Positions 28,879-36,435 of a stretch of 64,000 bases of DNA are shown in pieces. This stretch comes from a bacterium (lineage in GTDB: Bacteria; Desulfobacterota; Deferrisomatia; Deferrisomatales; Deferrisomataceae): the NCBI GenBank assembly GCA_027021615.1, contig JALUTY010000077.1, positions 1-64,000 of the forward strand. Reading direction: 5' to 3'. The notes beneath the pieces are model-generated. The model saw nothing but the letters and a program-made list of their open reading frames with translations. It had not been told where the DNA came from and made no database searches. Within the stretch, counting starts at the first letter, position 1; every line of letters starts with the position of its first letter. Made by a program: the position numbers and the translations under genes.

Positions 28879-29003
28879 TCAGGCGGGAGGAATCGTGGCG
28901 AGGGAGCGGTTGGCCCACATGCGGTCCAGCAGGCCATGCCTATGGGTACGGTGCCCGAGTCCCCGAGGAGCAGGATCGGCACCCCGCCGCGCGGCGTCGG
29001 CGG

Positions 29004-29993
29004 CTATCCGGCCCGCTGCAGCCAGGCCAGCGCCTTTCGGCCCGAGTGTTTCCCCCGGACGATCTCGTGGCGCCGCCCGACGAGGCCGGGGGGAAAGGGC
29101 TCGTAGAGCCCCGGGGATTTCAAGAGCCCGTCCACGTGGATGCCCGACTCGTGGCGGAACGCGTCCCGCCCGACCACGGGTTTGCCCGGGGGAATGGGCC
29201 GCAACGCCCGTCGTGCCACGCCACGAGCAAGCTGGGGAAGGCGAGAGAGCCGTACGCCCGTGGGCGCCCCGAGGCAGCGCCACAGGGCCACGGCCACCTC
29301 CTCCAGGGCGGCGTTGCCCGCCCGCTCACCGAGCCCGAGCACCGTAACACTCAGCCAACCGGCGCCGGCTCGCGCCGCCGCCACGGCGTTGGCCGTTGCC
29401 ATACCGAGGTCGTTGTGGCCATGGAACTCCAGGGGCACGGAGACCGTGGTGGAGAGCCCCTTCACAAGCCCTTGGGCCCCGTCTGGGTCGAGCACCCCGA
29501 CCGTGTCGGCCACCCGGACCCGAAGCGCCCCCGCGCGCTCGGCGGCTCGGGCGGCCTCGGCAAGGAACCCCCGATCGGCCCGAGAGGCGTCTTCGAGGCC
29601 GAGCACGATCTCCATCCCCAGACGACGTGCGTGGCGCCCCAGCTCCCCGATCCGACGCAGCGCGGTGGGCCGGCTCCAGCCGAGTTTGGTACCGATCATG
29701 AGGTCGGACGCCGGCACGCACACCCCGGCTCGCCGCGCCCCCAAGGCGCGGGCAGCCTCGAGGTCACGCTTCCGGGCGCGGCACCACACAGAGACCGGAA
29801 CCGGGAGACCGAGCCGGAGCACCCGGCGGATCCCTTCGGCCTCGTCCCCCCCCATGGCCGCCGTGCCCGCCTCGATCTCGTCGACCCCTGCCTCGGCCAG
29901 GGCCCGCGCCAGTTCTTCCTTGACCTCTGGACGGAACGCCACCCCCGGGGTCTGCTCCCCGTCCCGGAGCGTCGTGTCGCACAGCCGGATCAC
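29004..29993 (-). CDS. nifV: Homocitrate synthase NifV
   Basis: 329 residues, the short form without the C-terminal regulatory domain of leucine/citramalate synthases. The catalytic barrel shows LCDTTLRDGEQTPGV (4-18), the metal-binding FHGHNDLGMATANAVAAARAG (about 190-210) and GLGERAGNAALEEV. FRHESGIHVDGLLK is the conserved subdomain that follows. It makes homocitrate from acetyl-CoA and 2-oxoglutarate for FeMo-co. It starts with GTG overlapping the modC stop by four bases, tying homocitrate synthesis to molybdate uptake. Confidence 0.93.
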   Translation of the reverse strand: MIRLCDTTLRDGEQTPGVAFRPEVKEELARALAEAGVDEIEAGTAAMGGDEAEGIRRVLRLGLPVPVSVWCRARKRDLEAARALGARRAGVCVPASDLMIGTKLGWSRPTALRRIGELGRHARRLGMEIVLGLEDASRADRGFLAEAARAAERAGALRVRVADTVGVLDPDGAQGLVKGLSTTVSVPLEFHGHNDLGMATANAVAAARAGAGWLSVTVLGLGERAGNAALEEVAVALWRCLGAPTGVRLSRLPQLARGVARRALRPIPPGKPVVGRDAFRHESGIHVDGLLKSPGLYEPFPPGLVGRRHEIVRGKHSGRKALAWLQRAG

Positions 29994-30727
29994 GGTGCCG
30001 CCTCCCGGCGCACGGCCGGGACCAGGTGCTCGGCTGCGAAACGCGCGACCCGTCGTTTCCGACAGATGCGCCGAAACGAGAGGACCTTCTCCACGGTCCC
30101 CTCCCGGAGCACCACCAGGTCGTCGGCCAGGGCCTCCACGTCGGCCGGATCGTGGGTCACGAGGATCGTGGGCACCCGTTCGGGGGCGACCGCCCCGGCC
30201 AGGGACTCTCTGGCCCGGCGACGCAGGGGCGGATCGAGGGCGGAAAACGGCTCGTCTAGAAGGAGGATCCGGGGCCTGGGTGCCAGGGCGCGGGCGATGG
30301 CGACCCGCTGGGCCTGACCGCCCGAAAGATTCTCGGGCCGCTCATGGGCGAGCGCCGAGAGTTCGAACGCGTCGAGAAGTTCCTCGACCCTACACCGGGC
30401 CTCGGCCGACCAGCGGGACCGGGGGCCCAGGGCGTAGCCCACGTTCTCGGCCACGCTCAGGTGAGGGAACAGGGCATAGCCCTGGAACACCATCCCCACC
30501 AGGGGCGGGGCCCTCCGGCTCCGGGCCGGGGCAAGGGGGGCTCCGTCGACGACCACCCGACACCGAGCACCGGTCTCCAGCCCGGCGATGCTACGCAGGA
30601 GCAGGGTCTTTCCGGAGCCCGAGGGGCCGAACACCGCTACGCGGGGCCCGTCGCACCGAAACGCGATGGCCGCCCGGAAAGTGCGCCGGCCGGACCGGCG
30701 TTCATACCAAACCTCCACGTCGATCAT
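29990..30727 (-). CDS. modC: Molybdate ABC transporter ATP-binding protein
   Basis: 245 residues: Walker A FGPSGSGKT (about 34-42), Q-loop VFQGYALFPHL, signature NLSGGQAQRVAIARALAP, Walker B ILLLDEPFSALD and switch VTHDPADV. The C-terminal Mop-type molybdate-sensing domain of longer ModC proteins (about 350 residues) is absent. It overlaps modA upstream and nifV downstream by four bases each. Neighbouring ModA and ModB make molybdate the likely substrate. Confidence 0.9.
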   Translation of the reverse strand: MIDVEVWYERRSGRRTFRAAIAFRCDGPRVAVFGPSGSGKTLLLRSIAGLETGARCRVVVDGAPLAPARSRRAPPLVGMVFQGYALFPHLSVAENVGYALGPRSRWSAEARCRVEELLDAFELSALAHERPENLSGGQAQRVAIARALAPRPRILLLDEPFSALDPPLRRRARESLAGAVAPERVPTILVTHDPADVEALADDLVVLREGTVEKVLSFRRICRKRRVARFAAEHLVPAVRREAAP

Positions 30728-31470
30728 GGCTCCTCCTCCCGGCAGGGGCCGAACCCCGCCTCGGCGAAAAGGGACCGGGCCACCGAGCCCCGGAGGAACG
30801 AGAGGAACCGGTATGCATCCCCCTCTCGGGGGCTTCCCGCCACCGCGCCGACCACGTATCGGGCCCCGAGGGAGCTTGCATCCACCACCCGGACCTCGGG
30901 GACGCCGGCACGGGCATCGGTGCGAAACACGATCGCAGCGTCCACCTCGCCCCGGCGGGCGTAGGCCAGGGCCTGGCGCGCGCTCGCCGCGAACACCGCC
31001 TTCGGGGCCACCGCCTGCCACAGTCCGAGCGCCTCCAGGTGCCGACGGGCGAGCCGGCCAGCCGGCACATGGGACGGGTCCCCCAGGGCCACCCCTTGGA
31101 CCACGGCGGTTCCCAGGTCTGCCCACGAGGACACAGACCGGGTTCCTCGGGGCACCACGAGGGAGATCCGGTTGGTTGCGACGCACGCGAGGGATCCGCG
31201 GATGAGAAGCCCCTCCCGAGCAAGGCGAAGGGCCTGGTCGGCATCCGCAAGCACCACGACATCGAGGGGGGCACCCGCGGTCACCTGCCGGCCGACCGTG
31301 CCGGAACTGGCGAAGCTCATGGCGGGCGGAGCATCACCGACGGCCGAGGCGAACTCTCGGCCCACCGTCGGGAGGACGTCGGTGAGGCTCGAGGCCGCCC
31401 CCACCGTCAGGGGAGTTGCCGCGGCCAGGCCCGGCGCGAGAAGGCACAGGAGTAGGAGCTCCGGCCTCAT
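30724..31470 (-). CDS. modA: Molybdate ABC transporter substrate-binding protein
   Basis: 248 residues with a signal peptide (LLLLCLLAPGLAAA). The mature start TVGAASSLTDVLPTVG and SFASSGTVGRQVTAGAPLDVVVLAD provide the Ser residues that bind the oxyanion in ModA. GEVDAAIVFRTDA is the conserved third loop. It captures molybdate in the periplasm. Four-base overlaps tie it to modB and modC. The gene order modB-modA-modC differs from the common modABC. Confidence 0.93.
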   Translation of the reverse strand: MRPELLLLCLLAPGLAAATPLTVGAASSLTDVLPTVGREFASAVGDAPPAMSFASSGTVGRQVTAGAPLDVVVLADADQALRLAREGLLIRGSLACVATNRISLVVPRGTRSVSSWADLGTAVVQGVALGDPSHVPAGRLARRHLEALGLWQAVAPKAVFAASARQALAYARRGEVDAAIVFRTDARAGVPEVRVVDASSLGARYVVGAVAGSPREGDAYRFLSFLRGSVARSLFAEAGFGPCREEEP

Positions 31471-32123
31471 CGCCCCCCCCGCGAGAGGACGGCGTCCGCG
31501 ACAACAAGTAAGACCCCTCCGGTCAGCGTGGCCACAGCCACGAGAAGGAGGGCCTCCTGGTCACGTCCGGCCTGCACGGCCTCGTACACGGCCATGGGGA
31601 ACGTCCGGGTGCGGCCCGGGAGGCTCCCGGCCACCATGAGCGTGGCCCCGAACTCCCCCAGGGCCCGGGCGAGGCCGAGGGCCGTGCCAGCCGCGATGGG
31701 TTTCCATGCCAGGGGCAGCAGCACCCGCACGAAGGCATGGGCCCGTGTGGGGCTGTAAAGCCGGGCCGCCTCCCGGAGTTCCACGGGAATCCCTTCCAGC
31801 CCGGCCCGGGCGGCACGGTACACCAGCGGGAAGGCCACGACCGCTCCGGCCACCACGGCAGCGGTGGGAGTGAACACGAGGCGGGTCCCCAGGAACTCCC
31901 AGAGCCAGCCCAGCGGGCCGAACCGGCCGAGGAGCACGAGGAGCCCGAATCCAATCGCGGTGGGCGGAAGTGCCAGGGGGAGGGTGAACGCCACGTCCCA
32001 CAGCCGGCGGCCGGCCGTGCGGCTGCCCACCCACGCGGCCGCCCCCACTGCCACTACGGCCGCCAGAGCCGTGGCCGCTGCCGCGATGCGCCACGATGTC
32101 CAGAGAAGTGCTCCAAGTTCCAT
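31467..32123 (-). CDS. modB: Molybdate ABC transporter permease
   Basis: 218 residues from the ATG at 32123 with about five membrane helices. ModB hallmarks are FTLPLALPPTAIGFGLLVLLGR (about 46-67) and the ABC-docking loop ELREAARLYSPTRAHAFVRVLLPLAW, followed by RALGEFGATLMVAGSLPGRTRTFPMAVY. It forms the membrane channel for molybdate. It is first in modB-modA-modC-nifV. Confidence 0.93.
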   Translation of the reverse strand: MELGALLWTSWRIAAAATALAAVVAVGAAAWVGSRTAGRRLWDVAFTLPLALPPTAIGFGLLVLLGRFGPLGWLWEFLGTRLVFTPTAAVVAGAVVAFPLVYRAARAGLEGIPVELREAARLYSPTRAHAFVRVLLPLAWKPIAAGTALGLARALGEFGATLMVAGSLPGRTRTFPMAVYEAVQAGRDQEALLLVAVATLTGGVLLVVADAVLSRGGR

Positions 32124-32252
32124 GGGAACGCGCAACCTCCGAGGAGGCCGGGATGGCCCCGACGGACGAAACGGACAGCAAGAGGTGGGCCGGGCAGAAA
32201 CAGCCCGGAATTCCTGGAGGTTACAGGCTGAGGGACGCGAAGAAGGGCCCAA

Positions 32253-32281
32253 AATGTAATTTATAGCCTAAAGCGAGACAA
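32253..32281 (-). promoter_or_regulatory. Candidate sigma-70-type promoter of modBAC-nifV
   Basis: The minus strand reads TTGTCT, 17 bases, then TACATT, about 130 bases before modB, within a locally AT-rich stretch. No sigma-54 site is seen here. A ModE operator or a molybdenum-cofactor riboswitch could lie in the leader, but I cannot recognise either. Confidence 0.3.
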
Positions 32282-32483
32282 TAATGTCCTATCAAGCGAT
32301 GACCCCTTGCCTCGCCGTCCCTCGGAGTGGGCCGTGGATCGGACGTAGGGCCGTCGGCGTGCGGCACACCCCCTCCGACAGTTATCCAGCCGCACACCGC
32401 CCCGAGGAGGAGGGGCCTACGGCCCCCCTCCCGGAGTGACGGGAAGGTCAGATCCTCCCGAATCGGAGCGGCTCCGGCACTCC

Positions 32484-33611
32484 TTACGCCGCCAGAGCCG
32501 AGGCGGTGCGCTCGGCAAGGGCCTGCCTTTTGCGGTACGCCTCGCGGCAGATCCGCATGTCCTCGAAGAACGCCTCCATCTCTTCCATGAGCATGGCCTG
32601 GGGGCCGTCGCACAGGGCCTTTTCCGGCCGAGGGTGGAAATCCACCAGCACCATGTTGGCCCCGGCGATCACCCCCTGGGCGGCGGCGTGCCAGATGTCG
32701 AGGATACGATCGGGAGCCGGCACCTTCTTGCCCACGGAGTGGGAGGGGTCGATGCACACCGGAAGCCGGGTCTGGCGCTTCACCACGGGGACCTGGGCGA
32801 AGTCCACCAGGTTCCGGTGGGGGTCGCCCAGGTTCGTCTTGACCCCCCGCAGGCAGAACACGATCCGGTGGTTTCCGTTGGTGGCCACGTACTCGCAGGC
32901 GTTCAGGCTCTCCTCCAGCGTGATGCCCATGCCCCGCTTGAACAGCACCGGAAACTCGTGCTGGCGGCCCACGTGCTTCAGCAGCTCGAAGTTCTGGGCG
33001 TTGCGGGTGCCGATCTGCACCATCACACCCGTGGGATGCCCCGCCTCGGCCAGTGCGTCGTGGATCTCCTCCAGATGGGCCTCGTGGGTCACCTCCATGG
33101 CGATGACCCGGATGCCGTACTTGCCGGCCAGCTCGAACACGTAGGGCAGGCACGCCCTGCCATGCCCCTGGAAGTCGTAGGGGGAGGTCCGGGGCTTATA
33201 GGCCCCCATCCGGGTGGTGGTGATCCCAAGGCGCGCCAGGGCCCGCATCATGGTCTCCACGTGCTCCCGGGTGTCCACGGCGCAAAGACCGGCGAACACG
33301 TGAAAGCTGTCCTGGGAGAAGGTCAGCCCCTGGTACTCGAACCCCACCTCGGGGGCCTGGCCGTCGTGGCGGCCGATGATCCGGTACTTGGAGCTCACCC
33401 GGATCACCTTCTGCACGAACGGGAGCTCCTCGAACACCTCGGTGGGCACCTGACGGGTGGGACCGAACACATAGACCTCGTGGAGGTCCTGGAGCGCGCC
33501 CCGCACCCGGTGGAACCGGAGCTCCAGGTGGGGGTACCGGGCCGCCACCGCCCGCAGGGCGGCTCGCTCCGAAGGGCCGGGCTGGGTGTCGGGTTTGAGC
33601 ACGACGATCAT
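32484..33611 (-). CDS. aroF: 3-deoxy-7-phosphoheptulonate (DAHP) synthase, AroF-type I beta
   Basis: 375 residues from the ATG at 33611 (AGGAGG upstream). An N-terminal ferredoxin-like regulatory extension (1-70) begins MIVVLKPDTQP. The KDO8PS/DAHPS-like barrel follows, with GGAYKPRTSPY-like MGAYKPRTSPYDFQG (about 133), QIGTRNAQNFELLK (about 200), LFKRGMG and CIDPSHSVGKK (about 285). It condenses PEP and erythrose 4-phosphate, the first step to aromatic amino acids. The extension suggests feedback control, and the leader carries a terminator-like hairpin. Confidence 0.94.
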   Translation of the reverse strand: MIVVLKPDTQPGPSERAALRAVAARYPHLELRFHRVRGALQDLHEVYVFGPTRQVPTEVFEELPFVQKVIRVSSKYRIIGRHDGQAPEVGFEYQGLTFSQDSFHVFAGLCAVDTREHVETMMRALARLGITTTRMGAYKPRTSPYDFQGHGRACLPYVFELAGKYGIRVIAMEVTHEAHLEEIHDALAEAGHPTGVMVQIGTRNAQNFELLKHVGRQHEFPVLFKRGMGITLEESLNACEYVATNGNHRIVFCLRGVKTNLGDPHRNLVDFAQVPVVKRQTRLPVCIDPSHSVGKKVPAPDRILDIWHAAAQGVIAGANMVLVDFHPRPEKALCDGPQAMLMEEMEAFFEDMRICREAYRKRQALAERTASALAA

Positions 33612-33631
33612 CGAACCTCCTCCTGACGAAA

Positions 33632-33664
33632 GGGGCCGTGGGCGGCTCCCCAACCCACGGCCCC
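33632..33664 (-). promoter_or_regulatory. Hairpin beside the aroF ribosome site
   Basis: An 11-base perfect inverted repeat, GGGGCCGTGGG (33632-33642) and CCCACGGCCCC (33654-33664), ends about 20 bases before the aroF ATG. In RNA it would sit directly in front of the AGGAGG ribosome site. Confidence 0.5.
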
Positions 33665-33711
33665 AAAAACAAAACGGCCACGGGCTGGCGCTTTGCCTGC
33701 CCGTGGCCGTT
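33665..33711 (-). terminator. Terminator-type hairpin in the aroF leader (possible attenuator)
   Basis: A 13-base perfect stem, AACGGCCACGGGC at 33673-33685 and its complement at 33699-33711, is followed on the minus strand by TTTTGTTTTT. This is a strong intrinsic terminator pointing at aroF, only 54 bases before its ATG. Because that gap is filled by another hairpin, aroF must be transcribed through this site, which suggests attenuation. It could instead be a backup terminator for gapA. Confidence 0.65.
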
Positions 33712-33902
33712 GGCTGTGCGGGATCTGAGTTCGTCGCGGACCGTCCCTACACCTCCGCCGCGCGGGCAGGCTTCCGAAACCAGAAGCCCCCAAAATAAAA
33801 GCAATAGGCGGCGGTAAAGTAGCGAACGGTCTGCACGGTGACCTCTCCAAACGAGCTATCTACCCTGATTCGTATACCCGAGACCCTGGCCCTTGTCCAG
33901 GA

Positions 33903-33942
33903 AAAAGTCTAGCGCCTATCAAGCTAGCGACAAAATAGGCGC
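33903..33942 (-). terminator. Hairpin after gapA
   Basis: GCGCCTAT (33912-33919) pairs with ATAGGCGC (33935-33942), followed on the minus strand by TAGACTTTTTCC. It is 40 bases after the gapA stop and is the likely gapA terminator. The sequence around it, GCGCCTATTTTG, also matches the end of the family III element at 36155, so it may be a relic of one. Confidence 0.5.
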
Positions 33943-33981
33943 GCTTCCCTTCCAACCAGCGTTGATATCTCCTCATCCAGG

Positions 33982-35013
33982 TTAGGCCAGCCCATCCATG
34001 GCGGCGACCTTCTCGAGCAGGTCCACCACCCGGCAGGCGTACCCCCACTCGTTGTCGTACCACGCCACCACCTTGGCCATGCGGTCCTTGCGCACGTGGG
34101 TGAGCAGGCTGTCGAAGATGGCCGAGTGGGGGTTGTTGATGATGTCCACCGACACGATCGGGTCGGTGCAGTACTCCATCACCCCCTTGAGCTCGCCCTC
34201 GCAGGCCGCCTTCATGGCCTCGTTGATCTCCTCGGCCGTGGCCTTCTTCTCCAGCATCACCGTCAGATCGATGACCGACCCGGTGGGCACCGGCACGCGG
34301 AACGCCAGCCCCTCGATCTTGCCGTCCAGATCCGGGATCACCCTGCCCAGGGCCTTGGCCGCGCCCGTGGAGGTGGGGATGATCGACAGCGTGGCCATGC
34401 GGGCCCGGCGGAAGTCCTTGTGGGGGTAGTCAAACAGGCGCTGATCGTTGGTGAACGCGTGCACCGTGGTGAGGTAGCCCTTCTTGATGCCGAAGTTCTC
34501 CAGGAGCACCTTGGCCACCGGCGCCGCGCAGTTGGTGGTGCACGACGAGTTGGAGATGATCGTGTGATCCGGCCGGAGGATGTGGTCGTTCACGCCCATG
34601 ACGATCGTGGCCTCCAAGGGGTCCTTGGACGGCACGGTCAGGATCACGCGCCGGGCTCCGGAGCGGATGTGGCCTTGGAGCTGGCCCACCTTTCGGAAGG
34701 CGCCCGTGGCCTCCACCACGTAGTCGATGCCGAACTCCTTCCACGGCAGGTCCAGGGGGTCGTCGCTCCGGCGACCCGGCCCGCTTAAGACCTGGATCGG
34801 CTTGCCGTCGATCACGATGGTGTCCTCGGTCCAAGAGACCTCGCCCGGGAACGCCCCGTGGATCGAGTCGAACTTGGTCACCAGCCCCAGGGCGTCGACA
34901 GGGGCCAGGTCGTGGATCACCACGAACTCGAGGTCTGCGTTCTTCTTCTTGGCCGCCCGAAGCACGAGCCGGCCGATGCGTCCGTAGCCGTTGATGGCGA
35001 TGCGCGCAGGCAT
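33982..35013 (-). CDS. gapA: Glyceraldehyde-3-phosphate dehydrogenase, type I
   Basis: 343 residues from the ATG at 35013 (AAGGAGG upstream). The Rossmann start is RIAINGYGRIGRLVLRAA. The active-site segment SNSSCTTNCAAPVAK carries the catalytic Cys (about 160), and the His partner is in TTVHAFTNDQRLFD. WYDNEWGYACRVVDLL ends the catalytic domain. It interconverts glyceraldehyde 3-phosphate and 1,3-bisphosphoglycerate in the cytoplasm. HDLAPVDALGLVTKFDSIHG early on lies where NAD/NADP preference is set, but I do not assign the cofactor. It stands alone, between aroF and a toxin-antitoxin-like pair. Confidence 0.96.
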   Translation of the reverse strand: MPARIAINGYGRIGRLVLRAAKKKNADLEFVVIHDLAPVDALGLVTKFDSIHGAFPGEVSWTEDTIVIDGKPIQVLSGPGRRSDDPLDLPWKEFGIDYVVEATGAFRKVGQLQGHIRSGARRVILTVPSKDPLEATIVMGVNDHILRPDHTIISNSSCTTNCAAPVAKVLLENFGIKKGYLTTVHAFTNDQRLFDYPHKDFRRARMATLSIIPTSTGAAKALGRVIPDLDGKIEGLAFRVPVPTGSVIDLTVMLEKKATAEEINEAMKAACEGELKGVMEYCTDPIVSVDIINNPHSAIFDSLLTHVRKDRMAKVVAWYDNEWGYACRVVDLLEKVAAMDGLA

Positions 35014-35091
35014 GGCTTTCCCTCCTTCATCTCGATCAGGGATCACAGCGGGTTGTCAGACTACTCCGGATCGGCGGCCCCGCAAGGAGAC

Positions 35092-35505
35092 TTAACCCGG
35101 CTTCCGGTCGATGCGGCTCTCCGCCCACTCCACCGCTTCCCGCGCCAGATCCACGGCTCGGCGCGCCGTGTCCCGGTCGTACACCCGCGCGGGGATCCCG
35201 GCGGGGAGCCCGTTGGGGTAGCGCGTGGGGATGTAGAACCCGTCGAGGACGCTCCAGCGCTTCACGGAGCCCCGGATCTCCGGATACCGGTCGGCCAGTT
35301 CGGAGCCCAACCGTTCCACCGAGTGCCCCAGAACGATCTCGGCCCCATCCGCATACCGCACGGCCTTCAGGGCCTTTTCCGCAACCTGCTGCGCAAGGAA
35401 GCAGGCGAGGTGCCAACCTCCCTCCCGGGCCAGATGGTCCGCCCACTTGAGGTCCTCCTGGGCCTGCTCCAGCCAGCGACGGCCTTCCTCAGTGCTGTCT
35501 CTCAT
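35092..35505 (-). CDS. HEPN-domain protein
   Basis: 137 residues, all-helical. HEPN features are [36 protein letters not shown] and [11 protein letters not shown]. It overlaps the preceding nucleotidyltransferase gene by 17 bases. HEPN/MNT pairs can act as toxin-antitoxin modules in which HEPN is an RNase that the MNT partner AMPylates. The compact R-x4-6-H catalytic motif of active HEPN RNases is not obvious here, so it may lack nuclease activity. Confidence 0.85.
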   Translation of the reverse strand: MRDSTEEGRRWLEQAQEDLKWADHLAREGGWHLACFLAQQVAEKALKAVRYADGAEIVLGHSVERLGSELADRYPEIRGSVKRWSVLDGFYIPTRYPNGLPAGIPARVYDRDTARRAVDLAREAVEWAESRIDRKPG

Positions 35506-35842
35506 ACAGAACCCTCCCTGTTTCGAGGGCGCTTCTCAAAAACGGTTCCCCTCGCATCCGCTCGAACTCCTCGGGAGTGTAGACCAGGAGGTCCGAATCC
35601 ACCTCCAACCCCAACAGCGGCAGGAGCTTGGCTGCTCGCATGGGAAACGGCTCGTCGGTTCGCATGACCACGACGAGGTCCAGATCGGTGAACAGATCCC
35701 GACGACCCCGGGCCGCGGACCCGATCAGAATCACCCGCTCCACCTCTGGAAGACGCCCGAGCCGTTCCGCGACCCGGCTCACGGCACGGTCCAGTCGCTC
35801 GGCATATCGCCGTCGTTCGGCATCCAAAGAGGTCGGCATCAT
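35489..35842 (-). CDS. MNT-type nucleotidyltransferase domain protein
   Basis: 117 residues. The nucleotidyltransferase signature is [21 protein letters not shown] (G-S-x10-D-x-D) at about 39-59; a third acidic residue is plausible in [13 protein letters not shown]. It is the upstream partner of the HEPN gene. As a pair they resemble MntA/HepT antitoxin-toxin modules. In that model this protein would transfer AMP to HEPN. The start at 35842 is an ATG, and a second ATG follows it directly. Confidence 0.85.
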   Translation of the reverse strand: MMPTSLDAERRRYAERLDRAVSRVAERLGRLPEVERVILIGSAARGRRDLFTDLDLVVVMRTDEPFPMRAAKLLPLLGLEVDSDLLVYTPEEFERMRGEPFLRSALETGRVLYERQH

Positions 35843-35883
35843 CGCTCCCGGATGGTTCGGTTTTTCCTATTACTCCGGTGGCT

Positions 35884-36155
35884 ATTAACCCGGCGGATAA
35901 ACAGGCGCTATCGCTCCCTGCTCGGAGGGGCAAGGGACCTGCCGGAGAGCCGGGCGCGGCCCCTTAGCTCGCCGCGCAGCGCCTCCGACGCTCGGATCGC
36001 GAAATGGTTCGGATTCCACCGAGTTGTCATGAAACCAGCTCTTCGGTCCCGTGCCTGCGCGGCGAATCTCATGCCCGGCTTCGCGCCCGGCCCCGGAGGC
36101 AGGTCCCTTGTCCCCCCCCTCCGAGGTGCCGCGCCTATTTTGCCGCCAGGTTAAT
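35884..36155. repeat. Family III palindromic element, copy 2 (about 272 bp)
   Basis: The ends are inverted: ATTAACCCGGCGG...ACAGGCGC on the left, and GCGCCTATTTTGCCGCC followed by AGGTTAAT on the right. Internal blocks CAAGGGACCTGCCGGAG, GTTGTCATGAAACCAGCTC and GCCTGCGCGGCGAATCTCA match the copy at 3364-3638. The terminal bases differ from that copy, so the core is shared but the ends diverge. It begins 41 bases upstream of the MNT gene start. Confidence 0.75.
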
Positions 36156-36170
36156 AAATAGACGCGCTCT

Positions 36171-36344
36171 GGGGCGTGGGGCCTGCTGGAGCGCCGGGCG
36201 TGGCCGTACCAGGGGGCAGAGTTCGGAAAACAGTGGGCAGAAAACCCCTTCCCCCGTGTGCTCCAACGCTCCACGAAGTTTTTGGATTCAGCCCGGACTT
36301 CTGCCTTCTGCCCCCTGATACCCGAATCGCAGGCCCCACGCCCC
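36171..36344. repeat. Long inverted repeat next to family III copy 2
   Basis: GGGGCGTGGGGCCTG (36171-36185) is perfectly repeated in inverse at 36330-36344. Outside it, ATAGACGCGC and GCGCGCCTCTAT are also inverted, and inside it GGCAGAGTTCGG pairs with CCGGACTTCTGCC. The 593-base gap 35843-36435 is therefore filled almost wholly by two adjacent palindromic elements. Confidence 0.6.
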
Positions 36345-36435
36345 TGCGACCACCTGCGCGCCTCTATCGTCGCCGGGTTCATAAGCTCCAGTAGAGTCGG
36401 GCCTCCTCCGGATGTCAACCGCCCTTGGAGTCGGC

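Noticed and set aside
33735-33760. T-box-like word (AGGG...CCGCG) in the aroF leader
   Set aside because: The invariant UGG of the T-box is not present at the correct position (CGG instead), and no Stem I specifier structure was recognised. The leader may be regulatory but not as a T-box.
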